From Hypholoma sublateritium FD-334 SS-4 (taxonomy: Eukaryota; Basidiomycota; Agaricomycetes; Agaricales; Strophariaceae), in the NCBI GenBank assembly GCA_000827495.1, contig KN817618.1, positions 1-64,000 of the forward strand: a stretch of 64,000 nucleotides of DNA, read 5' to 3'. Positions 36,560-49,085 of this stretch are shown here, one piece after another. How positions within the stretch are numbered: position 1 is the first letter of the stretch; the number at the start of each line of letters is the position of its first letter. Made by a program: the position numbers and the translations under genes. Under the pieces are notes generated by a model, which did not search any database, was not told where the DNA came from, and saw only the letters and a program-made list of their open reading frames with translations.

Positions 36560-37878
36560 GTTTAGGCACCTGTGATGGCTAATCGCCGGCTCTGGAGCAA
36601 TGGTACCGTCTGCTCGACTGACAGACGCCCGCATTGGGAGGGGCAGTACCGAGCGGGCCGTCGCTTGCGGCGGTAATAAACGAGTCTCGAGGTTTGCTTC
36701 CGGATTCTTGCATCTGGACGCGGCCCAAGAGGTCCCAAGTGAGTCCGAGTTGAGCAGCTAGGATGTTGTGCAGGTTGTTGGAGGGAGCATTGACGGATAG
36801 AAGTATTTATGATCCACGGCGCTTGCCGCAATATTAAGGTCCGCGAGGCCTCTTGACTTTGAGTCGACATTGAATTCATCCCTGGGAATAATTTGAGGCT
36901 AGATTTCTGTTGGAATGGGGTGGTTCGAGGAAGGAGCAAGGTTATCGTACCCACAGAGCCTGGTCAATGACCTCCGGGATGTCTAAGTCATGGCGATATT
37001 TCGTCTACTTGATGACTTATAGCCATCTTGTAAAGAAACATCAGCGATCTGTACTGCCACTACCAGCGTGCGTACGAAGCGAACTGATGGTTTTCACCTT
37101 GATGTCAACTTATAGGATCAGTCTGATTCGCCCCCGGATTCTTCGAGATCGATCATATTTGCTGCGAGAATATTCATGCACAACCCACAATGAACCGAGA
37201 AACTCTGTATGTGATAAGGCATCGCCACAGCTGGCTGCATGAAGTTCATTTGCGAAACAAACAAGATTATGTGGGGATAAGTCAGCAGATAATTTGTACC
37301 CCATACACGTCAATTACGCTCACCAGTGATACTAGTGATGGCTGTAGGTGCTTCGAACGGCCCCCAAGAGATCATCCAAGTAGCTCTGCCCCATTTTCGG
37401 GCTTCGTGTGGGGTGTCATTCGTACATGCCTCTTCCACGTGCAGAAAATGAGGCGGTGATTCACTGACTCTTATTTTCGAGCTGACGCAATAGTTCACCT
37501 CCGTGACGAAGAGGTGCGTTATCAATAAGATTTCTCAGAAATTTCTTGGAGAGGATATGAATTTGGTGGTTGATGGAGTGGAACAATAGCCATTTCTCGC
37601 AATTTTGACGGGCGCCTAAGTGGGTATGCGTTGGGGCACGATGTGATGTGGAGAAGACCTCAAAGGCGCACAAGACGCGAAATGATCCTATGGAGCACCT
37701 CGTGTGCCCTTTTCGGGTTATTCATTCCTTGTCGTGTGCGGCTATGCGCTGGCACGATAACCTGGGAAGTTTGAGCGCCGGCGGTTACGGAGTCGTACGG
37801 ACAACTATTCTTGCCACTACCTGCTGCGGAGAGACTGAATTCGCGCATAACTGACTGCGAAGGGAAGACACATATAGT
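36560..37878. other. Intergenic region, no recognised gene
   Basis: Frames of 60-130 codons occur on both strands without domains (for example minus 36562-36954, plus 36910-37242). It is bounded on the right by the Mutator-like element. Confidence 0.4.
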
Positions 37879-37887
37879 GTAGATAGG

Positions 37888-38761
37888 TAGTCTCGTACCC
37901 ATCCGTTTTGGGCCAGTTTTTCGTGTGAACATTGCACGATCAATAAATTGATGGGCTCAAACCTACCCAGAACGTCTGGTGCATTTACATCAGTGAGCCC
38001 CCCATGCGTCATAGCGTGACAAATTCACCTGCTTCAGCACAACTTTTTGGCTGCACGTGAGGTTGATTCGCGACGCGTCTGCACCAACGCTGAGCGTCCC
38101 TGCCGCCGCCNGGGGCAAGTCGTGTATCATATTGGTATTATACTACGTAGCACATAGACCGGCGACGCTCCTCGATAGACTTAATTCTCTGCCTGGTCCC
38201 CAGTCTACATAGCACAAAGCAATTGATATTCAAACTAATCTCACCAGGACGAGTCTGTGAGCTTCTGCTCTGTCTACTGCAGGAGGAAGGCATTGCAAGG
38301 GCCGAGGCTGCCAGATGCCCTCCGTGTCGCGAGTGAGCCCCAGGACTCTCCCAATCTCCTCTATGCCTTTTGTGGTTCTGCATGCTTTCGGTGGGTCGCC
38401 GACTTGTATCACAAGACACCGAACACAGAAAGCTATGTTTGTGTTCTAGCGCGATATGCATCGAGATTTGAAGGAGCACACAGGCCGCAGGGAGGAAAAG
38501 AATGAAAGNATGTTCANGGTAAGTCGAANNNNNNNNNNNNNNNNNNNNNNNNNGNGNNTCGTCGTTCAATTGCCGCCNCCCGCAATGCGCGACGCGTGTC
38601 GTTGACAAGGGCACTAACCCTGGTCACAGTGGTCACGTAACGCATGGGGGGCTCACTGATGCAAATGCACCAGACGTTCTGGGTAGGTTTGAGCCCATCA
38701 ATTTATTGATCGTGCAATGTTCACACGAAAAACTGGCCCAAAACGGATGGGTACGAGACTA
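37888..38761. mobile_element. Mutator-like (MULE) miniature element with 9-bp target duplication
   Basis: Terminal inverted repeats of about 130 bases, nearly identical: left arm 37888-38020 and right arm 38632-38761, each starting TAGTCTCGTACCCATCCG when read inward. The directly repeated nonamer GTAGATAGG flanks them at 37879-37887 and 38762-38770. Long inverted ends with a 9-bp target duplication are typical of Mutator-like elements. The 610-base interior has no transposase frame and contains an assembly gap, so it is non-autonomous or incompletely assembled. Arm similarity is high, suggesting a recent insertion. Confidence 0.85.
38529..38553. other. Assembly gap (run of N, with further single N)
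   Basis: A run of N followed by scattered N to about 38577, inside the Mutator-like element; probably a repeat-collapse artefact. Confidence 0.9.
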
Positions 38762-39050
38762 GTAGATAGGAGTAATTAGGATAGCACGCGGTGAGTGGAC
38801 GAAAGCGCAATGTCGAGTCACCGTACCCGCCACAGAGCCAAATAAGGACACACAGGGACCGGCTGTTCCGTGCAGCACTTGGCCCTTATCGGCGTCACCT
38901 CCAGCCACGCAACCACTCCAACCGGGGTTGTTCTTAAACCACAACCATCCTCTCCCTTCCGCGGAACCTCCCTCCTCCATTAACCACCCACTCTACAGGA
39001 TATCAGGCCTTCATTAGCCCTTGATTCCTCTAGTAGCCCCTTTACCCCAC

Positions 39051-41840
39051 ATGCGCTACTTCTTCACAGCCTCGCTCGTCGTAGCGAGCCTTGCTGGCCA
39101 TGTCTACGGACACCGGCAAGCAGCGCAGTCGCCCTACGATGAGGGTCGCGTTGTCCGCCAGCGCAAGTCGCTTGGTTTCGGGCCTGACCACCCGCATGCC
39201 GTCTTCCGAGCGAGTCCGTACCAGATTCAGACCAACGGGTTCACCCCCATGGACGCTTCTATGGACCCCCTGGAAGTCGCGCGTCTTTTCGTGGACGATG
39301 TTCTCATGAACAAGAAGTCGTCGAGCTCGTCGTACAAGATCCGCAGCGACTCGTACACTGACAAGAACACGGGCGTCACCCATGTTTATGTCAGACAACT
39401 CATCAACGGACTCGAAGTCGCTGACGGGGATATGAATATCAACATCAAAGATGGGATGGTGCTGTCCTACGGTAACTCCGTACGTTGTTTCCTTCCCGAG
39501 ACTAGTTAACTCGCGTGACTTACAACCTTACTTTGTTAGTTCTTCGCTGGTGCTATTCCTGAGCCATTCACCAATCCCACCGTGAATGCCGCACGGATTC
39601 CTCTCCAGAAGTCCTGTGACCAGCTTCATCAGACTTTACACAGCCTCCGGCGACCAAATGTCGTTGACTCGGAACAAGTCGTCATGGGTCAATCACCGGC
39701 TTCGGAGGCCAATGTACCTCTGATGCAGCACTTCGCTGAGACTAGCTGCGCGCTCGCGTCTCTCCCAGAAGGATTCACGTCAGATGACATCGCCGACTTC
39801 CGCCCAGCTCTCCTTGCCTTCATGGCAAATGCCACACCCAAACCCGCTGTTGCTGACGACATCATGGACAACTTCGATAGCCACAGGGACGCCATGGAAG
39901 TGACCCCGATCCACCACTTCGCTTCCGGTGAGGCCGGGCTCGAGTTCGTCGTTGACAACGTCCCCGACGCGGTCAACCCCGTCAAGGCCAAGTTGGCGTA
40001 CACCCAGATTCCCAACGAGGCTGGGGACAGCACCGAGCTGCACCTTGTTTGGAAGGTTTGTCCCGCGTTGTTTTCTATTTTTGGACCGCTCGCTAACCGT
40101 TCGTTTAGTTTGAAGTTGAGATGGAGGACAACTGGTACGAGACTGCGGTCTCTGCCTCCGCGCCCCATGACATCATCTCGGTCGTTGATTGGGCGTCGGA
40201 CGCGTATGCGCCCATCCCTAAGCCCCCTGCATCTTCTGGCGCTTCCTACAACGTCTTCAAGTGGGGCATTAACGATCCCGAGTGCGGTGAACGTTCGGTC
40301 GAGAAGGAGAACTTCGACCTCCACGCGTCGCCCGCTGGCTGGCACTCGATGCCTTACGCCAACGATCCCTCTATGAAGGGTGTGAGACTGGTCAATAAGC
40401 GTGATTTCAGAAACACGACCACTACTTGGGGAAACAATGTTGGTGTCCTATTTTCAAATGATAAGATATCAGCTTACCTTTCTATAGGTGTTCGCCCAAG
40501 AGAACTGGGAGGGCCAGAACTCATATGTCGACAACTACCGTCCCGATGGTGGCGTCGCTAAGGCCTTCAACTACGAGTACGACCCTCAGGAAACTGAGAA
40601 GGTCGATGCATTGGACGAGGCGAAGAAGTACATCAACACCACCGTTGCTCAGCTCTTCTACACGTCTAACCTTGTGCATGATCTGTACTACCGGTAAGTG
40701 CTTCGTATATCTATTCCCTGAATATGTACTCACATCTCTATCACAATCCAGCTACGGCTTTGACGAGGTGTCCGGCAACTTCCAGCAGCACAACTTCGGG
40801 CGCGGCGGTGCGGAGAACGACGGCGTCATTGCAAACGCACAGGACGGTTCAGGATTTAACAACGCGAACTTCATGACGCCGCCTGACGGGCAGAATGGGC
40901 GTATGCGCATGTACCTCTGGAACACCGCCATTCCGTATAGAGACGGCGACCTCGAGGCGGGTATTGTGATCCACGAGCTATCGCACGGCCTTAGCACGCG
41001 TCTCACTGGTGGCCCCGCGAACTCGGGGTGCTTGGGCTGGGGCGAGAGCGGCGGTATGGGCGAGGGCTGGGGCGACTTCCTTGCGACCACCATCCGCAGC
41101 AATTCGACCTACTCGGACTATGCGATGGGTGCATGGGCGGCGAACCGTCCCAATGGCATCAGGAACTTCCCCTACTCCCTGGTGAGCTTTCCGTTTAAAT
41201 ATGCTCCGGGACGGTGAACTGACGGCATTTTCGCAGGACGAGGACGTGAACCCCTCGACGTACAAGACGCTCGACAAGCCCGGCTACTGGGGCGTGCACG
41301 CCATCGGCGAGGTGTGGGCGGAAATCCTCTGGGTCGTCTCGCAGGGCCTCATCGAGAAGCACGGATTCTCGGACACGCTCTTCCCCCCCAAGCCGCTCGC
41401 GGACGGGACCGTCCCTCATGGCGACTTCTACCGCACGGACAAGAAGGGTGCGCTAGTGCCCAAGCACGGGAACTCGCTTATGGTTCAGTGCGTTTCTCTT
41501 CTACCTGCTTATTCCGAGCGCAAGGCTGACTCGATGTTGCAGACTGGTGCTTAACGGCATGAAGCTGCAGACGTGCCGCCCGTCGTTCTTCGACGCGCGC
41601 GATGCGATCATCCAGGCTGACCAGGTGCTCACAGGCGGTGAGAACTTCTGCTTGCTGTGGACCGGGTTCGCGGCGCGCGGGCTGGGCGTCGACGCCGAGG
41701 TCATCAACAAGACCCCCTGGGGTGGAGGCATCAGGACTAATGTGAGTCTTTCTGCTTCCCAAATTGATTTAATGGACTGTTGCTGACTGGATTTTTGTTT
41801 ACAGGGATTCACCTCGCCCTCCGCATGCGTGGATAAGTAA
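39051..41840 (+). CDS. Fungalysin-type extracellular metalloprotease (M36)
   Basis: Eight exons (39051-39479, 39540-40055, 40109-40438, 40488-40693, 40752-41181, 41237-41487, 41543-41741, 41805-41840) sum to 798 residues. The N-terminus is a signal peptide ([20 protein letters not shown]), then an FTP-type propeptide ([20 protein letters not shown]). The catalytic part has [14 protein letters not shown] (zinc-binding HExxH, about residue 568) and GEGWGDF about 36 residues later, supplying the third zinc ligand. The C-terminus is [11 protein letters not shown]. The enzyme is made as an inactive precursor, secreted, and digests protein outside the cell. All motifs are intact. It is somewhat longer than many fungalysins, mainly in the propeptide. 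Confidence 0.95.
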
Positions 41841-42263
41841 TGGCCCATCGTCATGCCCCCACAAGCCTATAGACAAACACGCTTTGTGATGGATCCCATT
41901 TATTGCTGACCCCGCTTATACTGAGCTCGCATTATACACCTACATATATACGTAACATACACCCATTTGCATCTCCGAGTCGTTCGCTGTCTCGTACCCT
42001 ATCGCATTCGTTTAGGCGTTGTACCATAGCCCCTTGTGTCCTCTTTATGTTCGCCGCGATGATATAGATACTTATATATACGCTTTGCTCTCAATGATGA
42101 CGTCTTTCCTGGTATAATAGTAGTATCCTCGAAAGTAAGTTGGGAAGGAGCGGAGTAAGCCGTGCTTCATGGGGAGCTGGCGTGGAGGAGGAGCGCCGGA
42201 CTCGAAGCCTGGCATCACCTGATGGCCGGAGATGATGGCTGTAATTGAGATTGAGGCTGATGG

Positions 42264-42270
42264 TATAAAT
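42264..42270 (+). promoter_or_regulatory. TATA box (TATAAAT) of the alpha/beta hydrolase gene
   Basis: TATAAAT on the plus strand, 66-72 bases before the ATG at 42336. Confidence 0.5.
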
Positions 42271-42335
42271 CGACGCTCAGAGACTTCTAGTCCCGTCAAA
42301 TCGTACCACCGACCACTTCGCGCAGTACCCCTGCA

Positions 42336-43456
42336 ATGGATGTCATCGCCAGCTTCAAGGACAGGGAGATCGGTGCTGTTATTGACCCCAGTACGTTTCT
42401 CCCCATGTGTTTGCCTGCCGCGCGTGCTGCCGCTTTGCCTCCGGGCGCAGGGTGCTATCTAGCCGACGGTGGCTGACGAACCTGGTGCGCACATAGCCGT
42501 CGCGGCGTTTGCGCCGCTGCTCAAAGCAAAGAAGACCTTCATCAAGGCGGTGGAAAAAAGAACGTTCAAGTACGGCGAGACGGACAGGCACCAGGTGTGT
42601 AGCGGTCCCTATCTACCGGGACGGCGCCCGCTCACCGCGCATGCAGCTAGATGTGTTCTACCCCCCGCCGGGCGCACACTTCGACGCCGATAAAAAAGAG
42701 CAGGTTCCGGTGCTGTTCTTCGTGTACGGCGGCGGGTTCAACACCGGCGAACGCAGCATCGCGCCGCGCACGTTCGGGCTCGTGTACGCGTGCGTCGCGG
42801 CGTTCTTCGCACGGCGCGGGTGCGTCGTCGTCGTGCCCGACTACCGCCTCGTCCCGCACGTCGTCTTCCCGGGCGGCGCAGAGGACGTGCGCGATGCGGT
42901 GCGGTGGGCGATCGTAAACCCTGCGTGCCTGCGGCTCGATGCCGCCGAGGGCGCGGAGCCGGCGCTCGACCGCATTGCGCTGCTCGCGCACTCCGCGGGC
43001 GCAGCTCACGTCGCGACGATGCTCTTCAACCACGGCGTGCTGCCCGCCGACGACCCTCTGCGTGTGCGCATCCGCGCGGTGGCGCTCCAGGCGCCGCCGT
43101 ACGACCTCAGTGGGATGACGGCCGCGTGGCCCACCGCGCACGTGCACGCGGCGTACTGGACGTCGCTCGAGGCGGCGCACGCAGCGGACCCGCTGCACCT
43201 GTACCGCGCGCTATCGGAAGCGGAGGCGAATGCGCTGCCTGCGCTGCTGATGGTCGAAGGGGAGCGCGAGCCGGATTGGCTTATCGCGGCCGGGGACGCG
43301 TTTGTGAAGGAGGTAAAGGGGAAGGTCGGGGTCGTGCCGCAGCGCGTGGTGGCGAAGGGGCACAATCATATTAGCTTGAATTGGGCGCTGAGCACGGGCG
43401 AGGGCGAGGAGTGGGGCGAGGAGGTGATGGAGTGGCTGAAGAAGCAGCTCGCATGA
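42336..43456 (+). CDS. Alpha/beta hydrolase fold esterase (HSL-like)
   Basis: Three exons (42336-42390, 42497-42594, 42647-43456) sum to 320 residues. The start is MDVIASFKDREIG. An oxyanion-hole motif reads FFVYGGGFNTGER (in place of HGGG). VVVVPDYRLVPHVVFPGGAED is typical of the hormone-sensitive-lipase-like/kynurenine formamidase-like group. The nucleophile elbow is LLAHSAGAAH (Ser), and the catalytic His is in VVAKGHNHISLNW. There is no signal peptide, so it is likely cytosolic. The reaction is hydrolysis of an ester or amide; the substrate cannot be read from the sequence. The gene points towards the cyclodeaminase gene, their 3' ends only about 90 bases apart. Confidence 0.85.
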
Positions 43457-43544
43457 GCGTTGGTTGGGGATATACAATAAATTCCATCCTGTATACAATA
43501 TGGTCTACCTTTTCCCGGACGTCCTTCTACACATGTAGGTAGGA

Positions 43545-44761
43545 TCACGAATCATAATTTGAAATGACAGTGCCAATCTCTCCCAACTCCGCCGCCTTCG
43601 CGACAATAGCGCTGGCGATTGCTACATCCTGCAGCCCCACACCAACCGACTTGAATATCGTCACCGGGCCATCGAATCCCGGCACATCATGGCGCGGGCG
43701 CGTCGCCGTCAACAACGCATGATAGCGCCCCAGGTCCACTTGTCCAGTCGCATCGAGCGGAATGAGTTCGCCGAGCTCCGTGAGCCGCGCCTCGTCGAGC
43801 TGCGCGTCAATGAGCTCCCCGGCCTCGCGTAAGCACGCCGCACGCGAGTCGACGAGGAGGACCGGAGCGACGTCCGCGCTTGGGGCCACGTGGACGGAGC
43901 GCAGGACAAGCGCACGGTCTACCTCGCGCATCGACGGCTTGTAGCTCCCGACCAGTATAACATGCGCGCCGGTTTTGACCCACGCACCGGGGAAAAGCGG
44001 CTCAGCGGCGGACGTGGCGCACACGATGACGTCCGCGAGGCGCACGTACGACTCGACAGACGAGACGTCGGATATAAACAGCGAGACCTTGACGGCAGGA
44101 AAGCGCGCGGTGAGGCGGCTCTTGAGCGCGAGCGCGCGCTCGTTGAGTGCGCGGTTCACGATCACGACGTGCGAGATCGACGGGAAGTGGCGGATATGGA
44201 GGTCGAGATGCGACGCGATCTGCTGTCCCGCGCCAAACGCGACGACAACGCGTGGGTCCGACGGTCCGACGAGGCTCGTCGACAGGAGGGAGCCTCAAAA
44301 CTGCACATTCAACGCTCGCGACAGGGGCAGAGGCGCACACACGCACCTGCAGCGTTGCGCAGCGCGGTGAGCTTGCGCGCGTTGATCACGGCCTTAGTCG
44401 CGCCGCTCTCCTCATCGAGCACGAGCGTCGTCGCGGGGAGCCCGCGCGCGTCCGTGCGGTTCGGTACCGAGACGACCTTGATCGCGGTGTCGCCCGTCGT
44501 AGCCTCCCCGGATGCCGCCGTGGCATCGGGCGCACCGATGCGCGCGGGCATGAAGAGCACGGTGTGATTGCTTGTGTAGATGCTGGTGCGATGGGGCATG
44601 GATATGCCTGCGGCGCCGTCGTCCGCCGCTGCGGTGGCGGTGGCGGGGATGTAGGCAGAGAGTCGCCCGAAAACTTGTGCCATTAGTAATTGGAGTTCTT
44701 CGGGCTTGAACGACGCAGATACTGTGTCGACATCGTGTGCAGAGAGGACTAGGAGGGACAT
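43545..44761 (-). CDS. Ornithine cyclodeaminase / mu-crystallin family protein
   Basis: The start is MSLLVLSAHDVDTVSASF (ATG at 44761). The first exon continues through MPHRTSIYTSNHTVLFMPA, VVSVPNRTDARGLPATTLVLD and TALRNAAG. After a short intron near 44340-44290 the chain goes on with a Rossmann NAD(P)-binding core: VVVAFGAGQQIASHLDLH, HVVIVNR, ADVIVCATSAAEPLF, GAHVILVGSYKPSMREVD. The C-terminal part has GPVTIFKSVGVGLQDVAIA. This order is the family's usual one. Members deaminate or reduce small amino acids or imines using NAD(P); which substrate applies here cannot be told. The protein is expected to be cytosolic. The glycine-rich loop is GAGQQ, consistent with the family. Confidence 0.9.
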
Positions 44762-45096
44762 TGGAGGCAGGAGGTGGTGCTGAGGAAAGGCCCGGCTGCA
44801 TTATACTTGGGGCTAATCTACTAATCTGGGCACAGTTATCTTTAGATAAGATAAAATAAAATACATCATCCGGTTCGGGTTGTACATGGGCGATTTCTTG
44901 TACGTACAGAAATCTGTTGAGAGGGTCTTCGGCGAAACACCGATCAGTCAAGAAATTGGTAGAAACACATCGTGTATATTGAATTCACAGTAGCTAAGTA
45001 CATTTGATGGCTATTCAGCCCGGCATAGGTGACAATGTTCGCAGACAAGTATTCTGAAGTTGGAACAGTAGGACGACAGCGCAAACTGAGGCTCGA

Positions 45097-47020
45097 TCAA
45101 GTGGCTGTCGCAATGGTTGTCTTCAACCCATTAATGGAAGGCGCGAAAAAGTATTCTCCGCCACGGGGGATGATGAACTGAGGCATCGACAAAAGCTTTT
45201 GCTCGTTCAAAGGATCAAGTCCCGACATCGAGCGCACGCCTTGGCCAATGAGCGGGTCCAATCTAATCAATACGCGCGCAACGTTAATACAGTGCAGATT
45301 CATCCGGGACGAATAAAACTACTCACCCAGGCTTCTCAGGTTGAGTCTCGAACGGTTGGAAATCCGCATTATTCGCCCAAGCTTTCAAGTTAGATAAGGA
45401 TCAGAATGTAGTCATAGTTAAATCCGGAGGTGCGCCATTACTCACTCTGTTGGAGGAACTGGAACCCGTTGAAGAGATTCGTCTGGTAGCACGCGAAGAG
45501 CAGCCCGCGCCCGTGCGCCGTCACCCCCGTCGCCTTCTCCTGCGGGGTCAGCTCCGGCCCAAACTGCACCCCGCGCCGCATGATGCGGTTACCCTCGACC
45601 GGGATCGGCGTGATGCCGGTCGGCGGCACTTCGAGGTCGTCGCGCGGGTTCGTCTTGCGGACGTGCGCGGCGAAGGGGCACTTGAGCTGCGAGTTGATTT
45701 CTCCGGCAAAGAAGAAGTCGTTGTTCCTGCAAAATGAAAATAGATTGCCAGTGAGCAATGTGAAGAGTGAATGTGGGCGCTTATTCTGACCTCGTGGCAT
45801 CAGCGGCGAGGGCGGGATCGTCCTTAAACGGCGAGACATCAATCGGCGCTCCTATTATATTTAAGAATCAGCACACCGCGCTGAAGTGAAATGGGCGCTG
45901 TAAGTATGCAACGCACCGCTCTTCCAGCGCCCGACCATCCGCGCTCCGAGGAGCTCGCTCCCGTCAGCGGGCGTAAGTGCGACACCATTCCCGTCCTTGG
46001 GGATGGGATTCTTCGAGAGGAACACATTGAACTCGGGCACCTCCTGGAATAGGTACCTAAAAGCGAGGAAGCTACCGTCTGTCGCCCAGTCTGCGCGCGT
46101 TGTGGTGTCTCCATTGTGGCCTGTGACGATGACGCCGGGATTAACGGGCTTGGGGCCGGGGTTGATGACGGTGTCGAATCCAGTCACGACAGGGTTGGAG
46201 ATGCCGTCCAGGAATCCAAAGCTAGTGTAGAGAAAAATTGTCAGTTGCGGTATTAAGTACCTCGACAGGTAAATGCAGCTCACTGCTCGTGCCCTGCCTC
46301 TGCGCCCGGCCGCACGTCGCCCACGATGCTGATTACCTCCTTCAGCGAGGCCGTCGGCGTGCGCACGCCGAAGATAGCCTCGATCTTGAGCCGGACCGCG
46401 TTAACGGAGAGGTGGCTGTCGCCTGATATGATGATGAGCCCATGGATATTGCCCTGCAAGAACGCCTCGTCCCAGTCCGGGTCGCCGTTGAGCTTCTGCG
46501 TGTCGCCGAGGTTCGTCACCGCGTCCACCTTCTGCCCAAGCTCGAATGGGTTGACTGCGCCAGTCTTTGGGTTAACGGGGCGCAGGGTAGTGTCGTCGAT
46601 TCCAAGCTGTCGGCAGAAGTAAAACAAAATAAATAGTACGCGTGAGCACACAATTGCCACCGCGAAATATTAGACGCCCGCTGACCGTGGTGAACCCGAG
46701 GTGCGAGAAAGAGATGTTAACGCCCGTCATCGGGACAAGGCCCGGAAGCTTCTTCTTCTTGTGGTCGTCGATCGCCTGGCGGTCCTTGAGGACGCCGGAG
46801 ACGGTCTTGATGAGCGGTATGAGGTTGTGCAGGTCTTTCCTGAACTTCGTGGCATTGGTGATACTGAAGACGATGTAGGTCTCCGTCTTCTTGGGAAGGC
46901 CGCTCCTGCAGGGGGGCGTTATTAAAATATATCTGCGGCAAGAAAGCTTTATTTTGCGTACAAGATATCGCCTTGGATGTTGTCAAGGTTGAACTCTGGA
47001 GGGGTTGGGGGTGTAGCCAT
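45097..47020 (-). CDS. DyP-type heme peroxidase 2
   Basis: The start is MATPPTPPEFNLDNIQGDIL (ATG at 47020) and the stop is at 45097. The exon pattern mirrors that of peroxidase 1. Landmarks: LPKKTETYIVF, GQKVDAVTNLGD, GFLDGISNP with the catalytic Asp, FAAHVRKTNPRDD with the proximal His, NRIMRRGVQFGPE with the distal Arg, and the C-terminal PRGGEYFFAPSINGLKTT. There is no classical signal peptide. It is clearly a paralogue of the gene at 33298-35164, lying 10 kb away in inverted orientation, with differences spread along the whole chain rather than a recent copy. All heme-pocket residues are present. A TATAAAA box lies at 47058-47064 on the minus strand. Confidence 0.95.
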
Positions 47021-47057
47021 GATTGATACTGCTACTTCCAGGCTATCCAGTACCCAC

Positions 47058-47064
47058 TTTTATA
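47058..47064 (-). promoter_or_regulatory. TATA box (TATAAAA) of DyP peroxidase 2
   Basis: TATAAAA on the minus strand, 38 bases before the ATG at 47020, matching the close placement seen in DyP peroxidase 1. Confidence 0.5.
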
Positions 47065-47109
47065 GATGTCCTACGACCTGTAGAAGGACATTGTACCCCG
47101 CCTTGATGC

Positions 47110-49085
47110 ATATTACGTCAAATCCGGAGAATGGAGTGGTACGGATAGTGACTAGTCGCGATTTCCACTGCTGGCATGATCGTCGAATCTTGCTCTATCC
47201 GTGGTGCCCGGAATAAAGTGGAAGGGGGCCACGCCGCAGGGGTCATGCCACTGCCCACTTGACGCCAAGGATCTCGTAACGCGGAGGTGATATTTAGCAT
47301 GGAATGCATAGCGCTGACTGTTACGGTCCGCACCATTGGATGTCATGTCTATTTTAGCTTAAATTTCAATGGACTTCAAGTGTCAAGTTCTGCATTGAGC
47401 TATCGATTGTTTAGACACGTCTGAATCGACGAAACCTCTCAATTGAAAACACTGTGCAGATGGCGATTCGGAAGCGCCCTCGACGGTGTTATGCGGCTTT
47501 GGTGCGCTGCGCACCCACGGTGGGTCAACTGAACGCGTTCAGATGCTTACGATGGCGAACACTGCTCAGCAGCCATATTTGGAATCCTACCTCGCCTTAA
47601 GCTATGCGATGACTCTATCTCAGCAACGACAGCACGGAGACATCATTTGATGAGTGCTGTGCGTGGCTGCTGCCTTGCAGGGAGCTTTCTGAGGCGACGT
47701 TACGCGCTCACATACACCACCTCTCCGTTATGTTTCAATGCATACTTACGTATTTTATCTCTTTGGTAACGGGCGCCCAACTCATTGGAGACATCTTCTA
47801 CCAAACAATACTCGCGCTCCTCACAATCCTCGCACTCATCGGCCAGAAGGAAAGTTCTAATTGGTGCTGTTGTAGAATTTAATTTCGGTAAATACGTATG
47901 GTCAGATGATCCTTAGGTTCAGGAGCATTAGAAACCAGAGAAGGCGGTTCGTGGAGGCTCGAATGTACGTCGGACGCAGTCCCCGTCCAAAGCGGGCTAA
48001 AAATAGACGCGCGCCTTTGACCTTCCAGTCGAGGCTAAGGAAGCCAGAAAATGTTTCAAGTCTAGATTCTGCAGCATGCTGCTTCTTTATAGTGTGCATT
48101 GCAATATTAGCACTATTCCTGATGTGTTTCTATTCAAGCCTCCACTCTCCTTGTTTATGTGGCACCACTGCATTGGTTACCAGATACCCAGTTACAACCT
48201 TGAGACGATTATTCCCTGCCTATTACTCTTCGAGTGCTCTGCATGCGCATAAGACGCTATTATACTTCATTCTGGAAGGATGCAAAGCGGAGCATTCAGG
48301 TAATACCCCCTCGCGGCAGACGTCCGGACGGGCGCCAAGAGACGCGTCAAGCTTCACCGTGGCCGGTCACCGTTCAATCAACTCGGATAGAAAAATTCAC
48401 TTAATTTCTAGATTTTCCATAATCATCAGTGATCAGTGATTTTTAAATACACGTGTCATAGCTCGAGTACTGATGACTTATGTAGGAGGAGGGTGTTTAG
48501 AAACATGCGGACTTGCCTCCTATTTCGGAATAAAGGCTCCGCATCCATTGGGATTTCTCACTGACAGTAATCAAACTGGAGTAAGTAAGAGTAAGTAAGA
48601 GTATGTAGTGCACCGCACTTCTCGCGGTTAATTCCAGAGAAAGGAAAGTCACTTTCCGCATTGTTCTAATTATAGATCCTCATACTAGATCTATATATAG
48701 CGCCGACGTCGATCCTACTCATCCTACTCGCACACACACAGTTGCACGCTGTTGCACGTCGCACAACTGGGNACGGAAATAGGGATTTCAGACACGGAAA
48801 ATATTGTTGTGATTCAGATAAAAGGACAAAGGAAGGTTGAATTTGTTATAAGACATTCAACAAAGAATACGTTCAACACTGATTTACCATTTATGATGAA
48901 GGACAACACTGGCAGAGGTCGTCGTTTATGTTGTTGCTCAAACATGACAAGTGCTTCAGCTGCGCGTCGAGAGAACACTCATCCCTGAACTATTTCCTTC
49001 GTCATGCATGTTCGGAGAGGCAAGATAAGGTGAGATGTATCTCGCGGGCGCGAACTTTTCCTTTCGCTCCACTTCAACCGCGACA
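47110..49085. other. Intergenic region with one weak open frame
   Basis: The longest frame starts with ATG at 47906 and runs to 48439 (177 codons), with one hydrophobic stretch (FFIVCIAILALFLMCF) after an arginine-rich N-terminus. I do not recognise it and it may be chance. A GTAAGTAAGA microsatellite-like run lies near 48580-48605. The last ~400 bases probably hold the AA9 promoter. Confidence 0.3.
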
